Shown in pieces: positions 32,149-40,656 of a stretch of 40,808 nt of DNA; within the stretch, counting starts at the first letter, position 1; each line of letters begins with the position of its first letter. Source of the DNA: Comamonadaceae bacterium (lineage in GTDB: Bacteria > Pseudomonadota > Gammaproteobacteria > Burkholderiales > Burkholderiaceae_C). Position numbers and translations under genes: made by a program. Under the pieces are notes generated by a model, which saw only the letters and a program-made list of their open reading frames with translations, was not told where the DNA came from and made no database searches. The stretch spans positions 1-40,808 of the forward strand of contig CANBWP010000021.1 of NCBI GenBank assembly GCA_947373185.1, written 5' to 3'.

Positions 32149-33108
32149 ATGAGCAACAAGATGAACAACATGGCCACAACGCTGAAACCCGAAAAACTCA
32201 AACTCAAAACCCTGTTGGGCGACTACCCCAACACCATGGCGCTGAAAAACGGCGTGTTGCGCCCCAAGCTGTTTGACTTTGAATTTGACCCCGTCAAAAC
32301 CCCCAATCGCGCTTTCAAACGCGTGGTGCGTGAATTGGAATTTGATGTGGCCGAATTGGCCTTGGTGACCTACCTGCAAGCCAAAGCCTACGGCAAACCC
32401 TTGGCGCTCTTGCCAGCGGTGGTGGGCGAAGGTCGCTTCCAACACCACTGCCTGGTTTACAACGCAGAGCGCGGCAAAGTCACGGTGGCCCAACTCAATG
32501 GCAAGCGCGTGGGCATTCGTGCACATGCGCAAACCACCGTGACATGGGTGCGCGGTGTGTTGGCCAACGACTACGGCGTGGAACTGCCCAAAGTGCAATG
32601 GGTGACCTTTGAGCACGGCCACTTGGCCGAGTTTCCCGACCCCCCTGGCTTTGAGCGCGCGCCTGAAGGCAGCAAGATGGTTGACATGCTCTTGTCGGGT
32701 GAATTGGATGCCGCCATCATTGGCAGCGACTTGCCCGATGACCCGCGCTTGCAGCCGGTCTTGCCCGATCCTCATGATGCCGCGCCAGCTTGGAGTCGAC
32801 GTTTGCAAATGCTGCCCATCAATCACATGATGGCCATCGACATGGATTTGTGCAAAGACCGCCCCGATGTGATCAAAGAGGTTTACCAAGTGCTGGCCAA
32901 AAGCAAAGCCATGGCCACACACGACAACCCTCGCCGAAGCGTGCACGCTGTGAAAGGCGAGATGGACCTCACACCTTTTGGCATTGAGCCCAACCGCAAA
33001 GCCCTTGAGGTGCTGATTCGTTACACCTACCAACAAGGCCTGATTCCAAGGCCTTACTCGGTGGACGAGTTGTTCGACGAAACCCGTGACTTGTTAGGAA
33101 AATCATGA
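32149..33108 (+). CDS. Diverged relative of 4,5-dihydroxyphthalate decarboxylase (binding-protein fold)
   Basis: This 319-residue protein shares order and several segments with the decarboxylase at 25872. EFDVAELALVTYLQAKAYGKPLALLP matches that protein's EFDVCEMSLSSY region, RVGIRAHAQTTVTWVRGVLANDYGV matches its ASPEYQMTAPVWIRGILQDHYGV, and LLSGELDAAIIGSDLP matches DGELDALYTARMP. No signal peptide is visible, so it should be cytoplasmic and enzymatic rather than a transport protein. Key residues differ (the SRFFRHS and GGEEETGR segments are not kept), so a different substrate is likely. It starts 3 bp after the amidohydrolase gene and overlaps the next Bug gene by 4 bp (ATGA). Confidence 0.75.
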   Translation: MSNKMNNMATTLKPEKLKLKTLLGDYPNTMALKNGVLRPKLFDFEFDPVKTPNRAFKRVVRELEFDVAELALVTYLQAKAYGKPLALLPAVVGEGRFQHHCLVYNAERGKVTVAQLNGKRVGIRAHAQTTVTWVRGVLANDYGVELPKVQWVTFEHGHLAEFPDPPGFERAPEGSKMVDMLLSGELDAAIIGSDLPDDPRLQPVLPDPHDAAPAWSRRLQMLPINHMMAIDMDLCKDRPDVIKEVYQVLAKSKAMATHDNPRRSVHAVKGEMDLTPFGIEPNRKALEVLIRYTYQQGLIPRPYSVDELFDETRDLLGKS

Positions 33109-34085
33109 GACCTGATCAACATCTTTTGGGCCGTCGTCAGCTGATGCTGGCCGCTTTGTTGTCGGCCGGTTTGGACCAAGCCTTTGCGCAAGCCGGTGGT
33201 GTCTCGCGCATCATCGTGCCGTTTGCCGCAGGCGGTGCACGTGAAATGCCAGCCCGTGCCATTCAGCACGAGCTGTCTCAAGAAACCGGCCAAAACTGGA
33301 TCATTGAAAGCAAGCCCGGCGCCGGTGGCGCCATTGGCACGTCCTTTGTGTCCAAGGCGGCACCCGATGGCAAGACTTTGCTGATGGCCGCATCCAGTCA
33401 TTTCGTGACGGCGGCCATGGGCGCGCGTCCTTTTTACGAGCCTGTCAAAGAATTTGCGCCCGTGGCCAACATTGGCAATCAAAGCTATGTGTTGATCGTG
33501 AACGCCGGTGTGCCTGCCAAAACAGCGGCCGAATTCATTCAATACGCCAAGAGCAAACCCGGCGTCTTGAATTACAACTCTGCAGGCGTGGGCAGCTCGA
33601 CGCATTTGGCCATGGCTTACTTTGCCAAGTCAGCCGACATCGACATGGTGCATGTGCCCTACAAAGGCACCGCAGAAGCGGCCACCGATGTGTCGGGTGG
33701 CCGTGGCAATGCGGTGGTGGTGCCAACAGCGGGCGTGGGCGTGTATTTGCAAGACACGCGATTGCGCGTCATTGGCATCACTTCCAAGAAACGTTCGCCC
33801 TTGTTGCCCAATGTGCCAACCTTGGCCGAATCGGGTTTGTCAGGGTTTCACTTTGAATCGTGGTTCGGTTTGTTGGCGCCGGCCGCCACACCGATTGCCA
33901 TTCAAGAGAAGATCAATGCGGCCGTGAACAAAATCATTGTCAACAAAGACGTCAAGGAACGCTTGTTGGCCCTGGGCATGGATTCACCCCAGTGGAACCT
34001 GGACGCCTTCAACAAAGTGTTCCTTGCCGACCGTGATCTGATGACCAAGATCGTCAAGGAAACGGGCATTACCCGAGAGTCTTAA
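33105..34085 (+). CDS. Bug-family binding protein of the amidohydrolase operon
   Basis: This 326-residue periplasmic binding protein has N-terminus [21 protein letters not shown], consistent with a Sec or Tat signal cleaved near FAQ. Bug motifs are [78 protein letters not shown] and [21 protein letters not shown]. Translation is coupled to the decarboxylase-like gene, so its ligand is probably the operon's growth substrate. No TctA/TctB genes follow. The stop overlaps the stop of the convergent hemL (34082-34085). Confidence 0.85.
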   Translation: MRPDQHLLGRRQLMLAALLSAGLDQAFAQAGGVSRIIVPFAAGGAREMPARAIQHELSQETGQNWIIESKPGAGGAIGTSFVSKAAPDGKTLLMAASSHFVTAAMGARPFYEPVKEFAPVANIGNQSYVLIVNAGVPAKTAAEFIQYAKSKPGVLNYNSAGVGSSTHLAMAYFAKSADIDMVHVPYKGTAEAATDVSGGRGNAVVVPTAGVGVYLQDTRLRVIGITSKKRSPLLPNVPTLAESGLSGFHFESWFGLLAPAATPIAIQEKINAAVNKIIVNKDVKERLLALGMDSPQWNLDAFNKVFLADRDLMTKIVKETGITRES

Positions 34086-35389
34086 GCCAGCGTCTTGAAA
34101 ATCTCGCGCGCTGCGCTCACTGTGTCGGCAATGTCCTGCGCAGTGTGTGCGCCGCTCACAAAGCCCGCTTCGTAAAGCGCTGGCGCAATGTACACGCCGC
34201 GGTCTAGCAGGCCGTGGAACAAGGTGTTGAACTTGCTGCCATCGGTTTTCATCACTTGAGGGTAGTTGCTGGGCAGGGTGGGCAACAAGAAGAAACCAAA
34301 CATGCCGCCTTCGCAGTCGCCTGCAAAGGGCACACCTTCTGCCGCTGCTGCAGCCGACAGGCCATCCACCAATGAACGTGTGCGGGCACTCAGCGCATCA
34401 AAGAAACCAGGCTTGCTGATTTCCGCCAAAGTGGCCAAGCCGCATGCGGTAGCAACAGGGTTGCCACTCAAAGTACCGGCTTGGTACACAGGGCCCAAAG
34501 GTGCCAGTTGCTCCATGACGGCGCGCTTGCCACCGAAGGCTGCCAAAGGCATGCCGCCGCCAATCACTTTGCCCATGACGGTCATGTCGGGCTCGAAGCC
34601 AGGAATGCTTTTGGCATAAACACTTTGCGCGCTGCCCAAGGCGACGCGGCAACCGGTCATCACTTCGTCAAACACCAACAAGGCGCCGTATTGGCTGCAC
34701 AGTTCGCGGCAGCGTTTCATGAAGGGCACGCTGGCGCGCACAAAGTTCATGTTGCCGGCGATGGGCTCGATCATCAGACACGCCAACTCGTTGCCGTGAA
34801 TTTTGAAGGCTTCTTCGAGTTGCTCGATGTTGTTGTACTCGAGCACCAAGGTGTGTTGCACCACCTCAGGGGGCACACCGGCACTGGTGGGGTTGCCAAA
34901 GGTGGCCAAGCCCGAACCGGCCTTGACCAACAGGGCATCGGCGTGGCCGTGGTAGCAGCCTTCGAACTTGATGATTTTGCTGCGACCTGTGGCACCGCGG
35001 GCCAAACGCAATGCGCTCATGCCGGCTTCGGTGCCCGAGCTGACCAAGCGCACCATGTCCATAGAGGGGACCAACTTGAGCAAGGCTTCCACCAACTCGA
35101 CTTCGCGCTCGGTGGGAGCACCAAAGGAGAAGCCGTCAAGGGCGGCTTTTTGCACAGCTTCTAAAACAGCGGGGTGGCCGTGACCCAAAATCATGGGGCC
35201 CCACGAGCCGATGTAGTCGATGTATTTTTTGCCGTTGGCATCCCAGAAGTAAGCGCCTTCAGCGCGCTTCACAAAACGGGGGGTGCCTCCCACCGCACGA
35301 AAGGCACGCACCGGCGAGTTGACACCCCCCGGAATGACTTGGCGAGCGCGTTCGAACAGGGTGTCGTTGAGGTCAGTGTTTGGTTTCAT
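34082..35389 (-). CDS. hemL: Glutamate-1-semialdehyde 2,1-aminomutase
   Basis: This PLP enzyme of tetrapyrrole synthesis, 435 residues from the ATG at 35387-35389, makes 5-aminolevulinate in the C5 pathway. Marks are [18 protein letters not shown] at the N-terminus, [74 protein letters not shown] and [17 protein letters not shown] with the PLP-binding Lys. Length is normal. Its first codons overlap the end of the ThiD-like gene by 17 bp, so the pair is one operon. An upstream in-frame start exists but lies inside that gene. Confidence 0.94.
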   Translation of the reverse strand: MKPNTDLNDTLFERARQVIPGGVNSPVRAFRAVGGTPRFVKRAEGAYFWDANGKKYIDYIGSWGPMILGHGHPAVLEAVQKAALDGFSFGAPTEREVELVEALLKLVPSMDMVRLVSSGTEAGMSALRLARGATGRSKIIKFEGCYHGHADALLVKAGSGLATFGNPTSAGVPPEVVQHTLVLEYNNIEQLEEAFKIHGNELACLMIEPIAGNMNFVRASVPFMKRCRELCSQYGALLVFDEVMTGCRVALGSAQSVYAKSIPGFEPDMTVMGKVIGGGMPLAAFGGKRAVMEQLAPLGPVYQAGTLSGNPVATACGLATLAEISKPGFFDALSARTRSLVDGLSAAAAAEGVPFAGDCEGGMFGFFLLPTLPSNYPQVMKTDGSKFNTLFHGLLDRGVYIAPALYEAGFVSGAHTAQDIADTVSAAREIFKTLA

Positions 35390-36320
35390 TGATCGGCATT
35401 TCAAAAAAATCGGCATTCATGTCAGGGCCAACGGCTTCGCCGTCTGCGCCCTCTTCATCGGGTTCGGGCAGGGCCCAAAAGAGTCTATCGGGAATCACAT
35501 GACCCATGCCTGGGCGAAAACCCTCGTCGAGGCAGCGGTCTAAATAATGCAAAGCTTCACTGGCGGCGGCCGACAAATCAAGGCCCGTGGCCAGCAAGGC
35601 CGCCAAAGCGGCCGACAAGGTCTCGCCGGCACCACTGAAGACGGCTTCAATGCGCTCGAACTTTTCGTGGCCCACGACTGTTTCGGGTGTCGCCAGCACG
35701 TTGTCGATTTGTTGGTCTGCCGAGGACAAGCCCGTGACCAAGGTATAGGGCACACCCAACTCGGACGCTGCTTTGGCAATGTCACGCGGTCCGGGGTTTT
35801 TCTCGCTGGACCAATCGGGCAAAAGCCAACGCCGCAGTGTGCTGTGATGCCCCACCAGCACACTGGTTTGCGGCAGCAACAACTCGCGGAAGGCGTCTAG
35901 ATACTGGTCAATTTGATCGTCTTCCCACCAAGACAAATTGGGCATGTAGGCCACCACCGGCACGCCGTCGTAATCGGCTGTGAGTTCTGCGATGAGGCTT
36001 AAGTTTTCGGCGCTGCCTGCAAAACCCACTTTGATGACTTGCGGCGGCACATCTTCCAAGATGGCCCGCGCTTGGTCGCCCACGGCCTCTTCATCCAATG
36101 GGAAAAAGTCAAACACTTGGGCCGTGTCTCTGGCGTAGGCGCCGGTGAGGACGGGCAGCGCATGTGCGCCGACCGACGCAATGGCCAGGACATCAGCGCT
36201 GATGCCGCTGGCGCCACTGGGGTCGCTGGCATTGAAAACCAACACGCACGCAATGGACGCTTCCTCTTCGCTGTCGGGGGCTGTGTCGTTGGCGTCTGAC
36301 GGAGGTAAGTGGGTGGTCAT
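35373..36320 (-). CDS. ThiD-like hydroxymethylpyrimidine (phosphate) kinase family protein
   Basis: This 315-residue protein belongs to the ribokinase-type ThiD family, seen in [28 protein letters not shown] and [11 protein letters not shown]. It departs from standard ThiD in several places. The first 25 residues are an acidic extension. The usual VxDPV stretch is replaced by [14 protein letters not shown]. The anion-hole motif is GAGETLSAA (230-238), with Glu where ThiD has Cys or Asp. The acidic C-terminal tail overlaps hemL. It may be a divergent kinase with another substrate rather than the thiamine enzyme. It is divergent from the rubredoxin gene. Confidence 0.7.
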   Translation of the reverse strand: MTTHLPPSDANDTAPDSEEEASIACVLVFNASDPSGASGISADVLAIASVGAHALPVLTGAYARDTAQVFDFFPLDEEAVGDQARAILEDVPPQVIKVGFAGSAENLSLIAELTADYDGVPVVAYMPNLSWWEDDQIDQYLDAFRELLLPQTSVLVGHHSTLRRWLLPDWSSEKNPGPRDIAKAASELGVPYTLVTGLSSADQQIDNVLATPETVVGHEKFERIEAVFSGAGETLSAALAALLATGLDLSAAASEALHYLDRCLDEGFRPGMGHVIPDRLFWALPEPDEEGADGEAVGPDMNADFFEMPINETKH

Positions 36321-36338
36321 GGGTACAGTGAAGCCCGA

Positions 36339-36344
36339 TACAAT
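36339..36344 (+). promoter_or_regulatory. Candidate -10 element for the rubredoxin gene
   Basis: TACAAT lies 32 bp before the GTG start, in the 56-bp gap between divergent genes. No strong -35 was seen. Confidence 0.35.
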
Positions 36345-36376
36345 CGCTTCATTCTATTCGACACCGGTGACCCACT

Positions 36377-36550
36377 GTGACAGATTCTAAAACTTGGATG
36401 TGCTTAATTTGCGGCTGGATTTATGACGAGGCCGCTGGTTGTCCGGAAGATGGCATTGCCCCCGGCACTGCTTGGGCCGACGTGCCCATGAACTGGACGT
36501 GCCCAGAGTGCGGCGCCCGCAAAGAAGACTTTGAGATGGTGGCGATCTAA
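36377..36550 (+). CDS. Rubredoxin
   Basis: This 57-residue protein begins at a GTG (reading VTDSKTWMCLICGWIYDE). The iron ligands are Cys9 and Cys12 (CLIC) and Cys42 and Cys45 (CPEC) of a single Fe(SCys)4 site. PEDGIAPGTAWADVPMNWTCPECG is the hallmark of the family. It carries single electrons for oxygenases or oxidative-stress enzymes in the cytoplasm. It is divergent from the ThiD-like/hemL operon and convergent with the photolyase gene. An internal ATG at codon 8 would cut too close to the first Cys. Confidence 0.92.
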   Translation: MTDSKTWMCLICGWIYDEAAGCPEDGIAPGTAWADVPMNWTCPECGARKEDFEMVAI

Positions 36551-36578
36551 GCGGATGAAGCCCGCCCCAGGGGCCGTC

Positions 36579-38069
36579 TTAAGCTGCTTTTTTAACCACG
36601 GCGTAACGCGCCAAGGTTTTCTCTCGGGCCTCTGCGTGGTTGACCACAGGCAGGGGGTAGTCTTTGCCCAAAGTCAAACCCGCCGCTTGCAGTGCCAGCG
36701 GCTTGGCTTCCCATGGCGCGTGCAGGTCGGCCCCTTCTAATCCTGCCAATTGCGGCACATAACGTTTGATGAACTTGCCCTGCGGGTCAAATTTTTGGCT
36801 TTGCGTCACCGGATTGAAAATTCGGAAATAGGGTTGGGCGTCGCAGCCGCTCGAGCTGGCCCACTGCCAGCCGCCATTGTTGGCCGACAAATCAAAATCG
36901 ATGAGGTGCTGGGCAAAGTACTTTTCGCCCCAGCGCCAATCGACGCCTAAATCTTTGGTGAGGAACGAGGCCACCACCATGCGCAAGCGGTTGTGCATGT
37001 AGCCCGTCTGGTTGATTTGCGCCATGGCCGCATCGACCAGCGGGTAGCCCGTTCGACCCTCGCACCACGCCGCGAACAAAGCCTTGCCGTGGGGGCCGTG
37101 GTCCCATTGGATGGCGTCGTACTCGGACTTGAAGCTGCGCTCGGCCACATGGGGGAAGTTGGCCAAAATTTGGGCGTAAAAGTCGCGCCAAATGAGCTCG
37201 GCCAGCCAAACGCTGGCGCCTTCGCTCGTTTTGGAGCGGCGCCAGGCCTCGAGGGCCAATTGCCGCACTGACACCGTGCCAAATCGCAGGTGCACGCTCA
37301 AATAGCTGGGGCCTTTGACAGCCGGGAAGTTGCGAGTTTCTTCGTAGCGGTCTATGCGTTGCAAAAAGTCTTGCAGCAAGGCCTGGGCGCCGGACACGCC
37401 GGTTTTGTAATGCAAGGCCGAGAGGTCAATGGCCTCGAAATCCAAATCGGGCAGGGTGGGAACGGCTTGTTGGTAGCGGGCGGGGCGGGGTGCCAGCACC
37501 GCGGCATGTTCGGCCACGGGGTGGGGCGCCAAATCTTGAGCCTGTACTTTTTTGAGCCATGCGTTTTTGTAGGGGGTGAACACGGTGTAAGGGTTGCCGG
37601 CCAGCGTCAGCACTTCTTGACGTTCAAACACCACATGGTCTTTGTAGGTGTGCAGGGCAATGCCTGCATTGGCCAGCGCACCTCGCACTTGGGCGTCGCG
37701 GCTGAGGGCCGCGGGCTCGTCGTCGTGGCTGGCAAAAACAGCTTGCGCCTCGAGTTGCTTGGCCAAATGCGCAATCTCTTTGAGCGGGCTGCCATGCAAC
37801 ACGATCAGTCCCACTTGCGCGGCCAGTGCGGCCTCCATGCCAGCTGCTTGGGCCACTTCGCGCAGTTGTTGGTCTAATTCGACCAAAGACTCGCGAATGA
37901 AAGCCACACGCCGGTCTTGGGTGGGCAAATGTTGGAGGATGTCGGTGTCAAAGACAAAGACACAGTGCACTTTGTGGCAGTTTTTCAGGGCGTGAGACAG
38001 CGCGGCGTTGTCTGCCACGCGTAAATCGCGCCGAAACCAGACCAAGCCGGTAGAAAAGGTTTTGTGCAT
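36579..38069 (-). CDS. phrB: Deoxyribodipyrimidine photolyase
   Basis: This 496-residue light-driven enzyme splits cyclobutane pyrimidine dimers. The N-terminal antenna-binding alpha/beta domain starts TGLVWFRRDLRVADNAALSHAL. The FAD domain shows SYLSVHLRFGTVSVRQ, ELIWRDFYAQIL, GRTGYPLVDAAMAQINQTGYMHNRLRMVVASFLTKDLGVDWRWGEKYF and DLSANNGGWQWASSSGCDAQPYFRIFNP, including the tryptophans and the Asn of class I CPD photolyases. Length is typical. The start lies 26 bp from the divergent yqgE start, so the two genes share a very short promoter region. Confidence 0.93.
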   Translation of the reverse strand: MHKTFSTGLVWFRRDLRVADNAALSHALKNCHKVHCVFVFDTDILQHLPTQDRRVAFIRESLVELDQQLREVAQAAGMEAALAAQVGLIVLHGSPLKEIAHLAKQLEAQAVFASHDDEPAALSRDAQVRGALANAGIALHTYKDHVVFERQEVLTLAGNPYTVFTPYKNAWLKKVQAQDLAPHPVAEHAAVLAPRPARYQQAVPTLPDLDFEAIDLSALHYKTGVSGAQALLQDFLQRIDRYEETRNFPAVKGPSYLSVHLRFGTVSVRQLALEAWRRSKTSEGASVWLAELIWRDFYAQILANFPHVAERSFKSEYDAIQWDHGPHGKALFAAWCEGRTGYPLVDAAMAQINQTGYMHNRLRMVVASFLTKDLGVDWRWGEKYFAQHLIDFDLSANNGGWQWASSSGCDAQPYFRIFNPVTQSQKFDPQGKFIKRYVPQLAGLEGADLHAPWEAKPLALQAAGLTLGKDYPLPVVNHAEAREKTLARYAVVKKAA

Positions 38070-38083
38070 GGGTTTGAGACCGT

Positions 38084-38089
38084 TAAAAT
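38084..38089 (+). promoter_or_regulatory. Candidate -10 of yqgE implying a leaderless transcript
   Basis: TAAAAT ends 6 bp before the yqgE ATG, with TTGTGC (38062-38067) as a weak -35 at 16-bp spacing. If used, transcription would begin at or next to the A of the start codon. There is no ribosome binding site before the ATG (ATTGGGAC). Confidence 0.4.
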
Positions 38090-38095
38090 TGGGAC

Positions 38096-38731
38096 ATGTC
38101 TGCCGATTTTGCCTCCACTCTGCTTTCGCATCATTTTTTGATTGCCATGCCCGGTTTGGAGGACCCTACATTTGCCAAGAGTGTGGTGTACTTGTGCGAA
38201 CACTCCGAGCGGGGCGCCATGGGCCTGATCATCAACAAGCCCTCAGAGCTCAGTCTGAAGCATTTGTTCGACAAAGTCGACCTTTCCTTGCGCCGCGAAG
38301 ACCTCTTGCAATCCAATGTATTGAACGGCGGCCCCGTGCAAACAGAGCGTGGCTTTGTCTTGCATGAACCGATACAGGTTCAAAATTCTGAAGCCTCTGA
38401 TCAAAGTGCAGCTTCAGACAAAAACGAAGAAGCCAACACGATCTACGCCTCTACCCTGAGCGTACCTGGCGGCTTGGCCATGACCACCTCCAAGGACGTG
38501 CTCGAAGCCCTGGCCAACGGATCGGGTCCCCAAAAAGTCATCGTGACTTTAGGCTATGCCTCGTGGGGCGAAGGTCAGTTGGAATCTGAAATTGGCGAAA
38601 ACAGCTGGCTCACAGTGCCTGCCGATCCTGCTGTGATTTTTGACACCCCCATTGAGCAACGCTACGACAAGGCCCTGGGCCTCCTGGGTTTGCAAGCTTG
38701 GATGCTTTCCACAGAGGCGGGGCACGCATGA
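38096..38731 (+). CDS. YqgE/AlgH (UPF0301) family protein
   Basis: This 211-residue protein has the family start HHFLIAMPGLEDPTFAKSVVYLCEHSERGAMGLIINKPSE, then VLNGGPVQTERGFVLHEP and VTLGYASWGEGQLESEI. The biochemical role is not known. It differs from E. coli YqgE by an insertion of about 20 acidic/Ser-rich residues (NSEASDQSAASDKNEEA) in the middle, so it is longer than the usual 185-190 residues. Its stop overlaps the ATG of ruvX (38728-38731), the gene order kept in many proteobacteria. The ATG at 38096 is favoured because family members begin just before HHFLIAMP. Confidence 0.9.
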   Translation: MSADFASTLLSHHFLIAMPGLEDPTFAKSVVYLCEHSERGAMGLIINKPSELSLKHLFDKVDLSLRREDLLQSNVLNGGPVQTERGFVLHEPIQVQNSEASDQSAASDKNEEANTIYASTLSVPGGLAMTTSKDVLEALANGSGPQKVIVTLGYASWGEGQLESEIGENSWLTVPADPAVIFDTPIEQRYDKALGLLGLQAWMLSTEAGHA

Positions 38732-39144
38732 GCCTGGATCAGGCGCCCACTGTGCCTGCGTCGCAGCAGCGTTTTTTGGCGTTTGATTTTGGCCTCAAGC
38801 GCACGGGCGTGGCGGTGGGCAATCGCATGCTGCGTCAAGCCACACCGCAAGCCACGGTGGTGGCCGAAGGTGATGCGCGTTTTGCGCACATCGAGAAACG
38901 CATCAAAGAATGGACGCCCGATGCCTTGGTGGTGGGGGTGCCATTTCACCCCGATGGCGCCTCGCATGAAAACACCTTGCGCGCGCAAAAATTTGCACGT
39001 CAATTGCGCGGCCGATTTGCTTTGAATGTCTACGAAGTGGACGAACGTTACAGCACCACCGAAGCCATTTCGACCGGTGCCAAAGATGCCGACGCTGCGT
39101 CGGCTTGCATCATTTTGGAACAATTTTTAAGGAGTCTGCCTTGA
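38728..39144 (+). CDS. ruvX: RNase H-fold Holliday junction resolvase homologue RuvX (YqgF)
   Basis: This 138-residue protein has the RNase H-fold marks FLAFDFGLKRTGVAVGN with the first catalytic Asp, ALVVGVPFHPDGASHENT, and YEVDERYSTTEA with the catalytic Asp-Glu region. RuvX/YqgF takes part in 16S rRNA 5'-end maturation in E. coli and was once proposed as a Holliday junction resolvase. The ATG at 38728 overlaps the yqgE stop, and the open frame upstream of it is antisense-free filler. pyrR starts at the stop codon. Confidence 0.92.
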   Translation: MSLDQAPTVPASQQRFLAFDFGLKRTGVAVGNRMLRQATPQATVVAEGDARFAHIEKRIKEWTPDALVVGVPFHPDGASHENTLRAQKFARQLRGRFALNVYEVDERYSTTEAISTGAKDADAASACIILEQFLRSLP

Positions 39145-39659
39145 GTGCATTGGCTTTGAATGCAGAGGCGCTGTACAGCGAACTCTTGCGCGGTGTGCGA
39201 ACCATGTGCACCTCTGAAACTCGCTTGGTGGGCATCACCTCGGGTGGTGCTTGGTTGGCCGAGCGACTGCAAAAAGATTTGGGTTTGAGCGGCAAACACG
39301 GCAGCATTTCTTCGGCCATGCACCGCGATGACTTTGCACAGCGCGGTTTGTCGGCCGGCGGTCAAACCAGTTTGCCGTTTGAGATTCAAGGTGCCGATGT
39401 GCTGATCTTGGACGATGTGCTCTACACCGGCCGCACCATCCGCGCCGTCATCAACGAATTGTTTGACTACGGTCGTCCTGCCAGCGTGCGTTTGGCCGTT
39501 TTGGTCGACCGCGGTGGTCGCCAATTGCCCATTCAAGCAGATTACGCGGCGGCACGTGTGGCATTGCCTGAAACGCAATCGCTGGCGCTGGCGCAACTGG
39601 CCAATGGCGAGTTCAGCTTTGAAGTTCAAGAAGACAACAGCACAGCAGGGAAAAAATAA
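39141..39659 (+). CDS. pyrR: Bifunctional pyr operon regulator/uracil phosphoribosyltransferase PyrR
   Basis: This 172-residue protein starts at a TTG (39141) with a perfect AAGGAG ribosome binding site 7 nt upstream; the TTG overlaps the ruvX stop. The phosphoribosyltransferase fold shows [15 protein letters not shown] and the PRPP motif [46 protein letters not shown]. In Bacillus PyrR binds pyr mRNA, whereas in proteobacteria its regulatory role is less clear. The gene is followed 2 bp later by pyrB, as in other Burkholderiales. No PyrR-binding attenuator was recognised. Confidence 0.9.
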   Translation: MSALALNAEALYSELLRGVRTMCTSETRLVGITSGGAWLAERLQKDLGLSGKHGSISSAMHRDDFAQRGLSAGGQTSLPFEIQGADVLILDDVLYTGRTIRAVINELFDYGRPASVRLAVLVDRGGRQLPIQADYAAARVALPETQSLALAQLANGEFSFEVQEDNSTAGKK

Positions 39660-39661
39660 GA

Positions 39662-40624
39662 ATGCTCTACAAACGAAATCCCCAACTCAACAAAAACGGT
39701 GAACTGATTCACTTGCTGTCGACCGAGGGTTTGTCGCGCGACATCCTCACGCACATCTTAGACACGGCGGCCAACTTTGTGAGCGTCAGCGACCGCGAAG
39801 TGAAAAAGGTGCCTTTGCTGCGCGGCAAGAGCGTCTTCAACTTGTTTTTTGAAAACAGCACGCGCACACGCACCACGTTTGAAATTGCGGCCACGCGTTT
39901 GTCGGCCGACGTGATCAACCTCGACATTGCCCGTTCGTCTGCTTCCAAAGGCGAATCGCTGCTCGACACCATTGCCAACCTGTCGGCCATGGCGGCCGAT
40001 ATTTTTGTGGTTCGGCACTCCGAGTCGGGCGCGCCTTACCTCATTGCGCAGCACGTCGCACCGCACGTGCACGTGGTCAATGCCGGTGACGGTCGGCACG
40101 CACACCCTACACAGGGTTTGCTGGACATGTACACCATTCGCCACTACAAAAAAGATTTCACCAACCTCACCGTGGCCATTGTGGGCGACGTCTTGCACTC
40201 GCGCGTGGCGCGCTCCGACATTCACGCCCTCACCACCTTGGGCTGTGCCGAAGTGCGCGTGGTGGGGCCGCAAACTTTGGTGCCCTCCGACATGGCGCAA
40301 ATGGGTGTGAAGGTTTTCCATAACTTGGAAGAAGGCATCAAAGACTGCGACGTGGTGATCACCTTGCGCCTGCAAAACGAACGCATGAGCGGCGCCTTGC
40401 TCCCCTCCAGCCAAGAGTATTTCAAACGCTTTGGCCTCACGACAGAAAAGTTGCAACTGGCCAAACCCGATGCCATCGTGATGCACCCAGGCCCCATCAA
40501 CCGTGGCGTCGAGATTGAATCGGCGGTGGTGGACGGCCCGCAAAGTGTGATCTTGCCGCAGGTGACCTTTGGCATTGCGGTGCGCATGGCCGTGATGAGC
40601 ATCGTGGCAGGCAACGAAGCCTAA
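39662..40624 (+). CDS. pyrB: Aspartate carbamoyltransferase catalytic subunit
   Basis: This 320-residue enzyme joins carbamoyl phosphate and aspartate in pyrimidine synthesis. The carbamoyl-phosphate loop is [30 protein letters not shown] carries the Ser-Lys loop from the neighbouring subunit. [30 protein letters not shown] and [25 protein letters not shown] are also typical. Length is normal. No pyrI gene follows; instead pyrC begins 32 bp downstream, the ATCase-dihydroorotase pairing common in this group. Confidence 0.95.
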   Translation: MLYKRNPQLNKNGELIHLLSTEGLSRDILTHILDTAANFVSVSDREVKKVPLLRGKSVFNLFFENSTRTRTTFEIAATRLSADVINLDIARSSASKGESLLDTIANLSAMAADIFVVRHSESGAPYLIAQHVAPHVHVVNAGDGRHAHPTQGLLDMYTIRHYKKDFTNLTVAIVGDVLHSRVARSDIHALTTLGCAEVRVVGPQTLVPSDMAQMGVKVFHNLEEGIKDCDVVITLRLQNERMSGALLPSSQEYFKRFGLTTEKLQLAKPDAIVMHPGPINRGVEIESAVVDGPQSVILPQVTFGIAVRMAVMSIVAGNEA

Positions 40625-40656
40625 AAGCAGAAGCAGAAGAAGAAAGACAACAGACC

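Noticed and set aside
31663..33036. A 457-codon open frame antisense to the amidohydrolase and decarboxylase-like genes
   Set aside because: It is a mirror of codon bias in the well-supported plus-strand genes, and its His/Gly/Phe/Val-rich translation matches no protein type.
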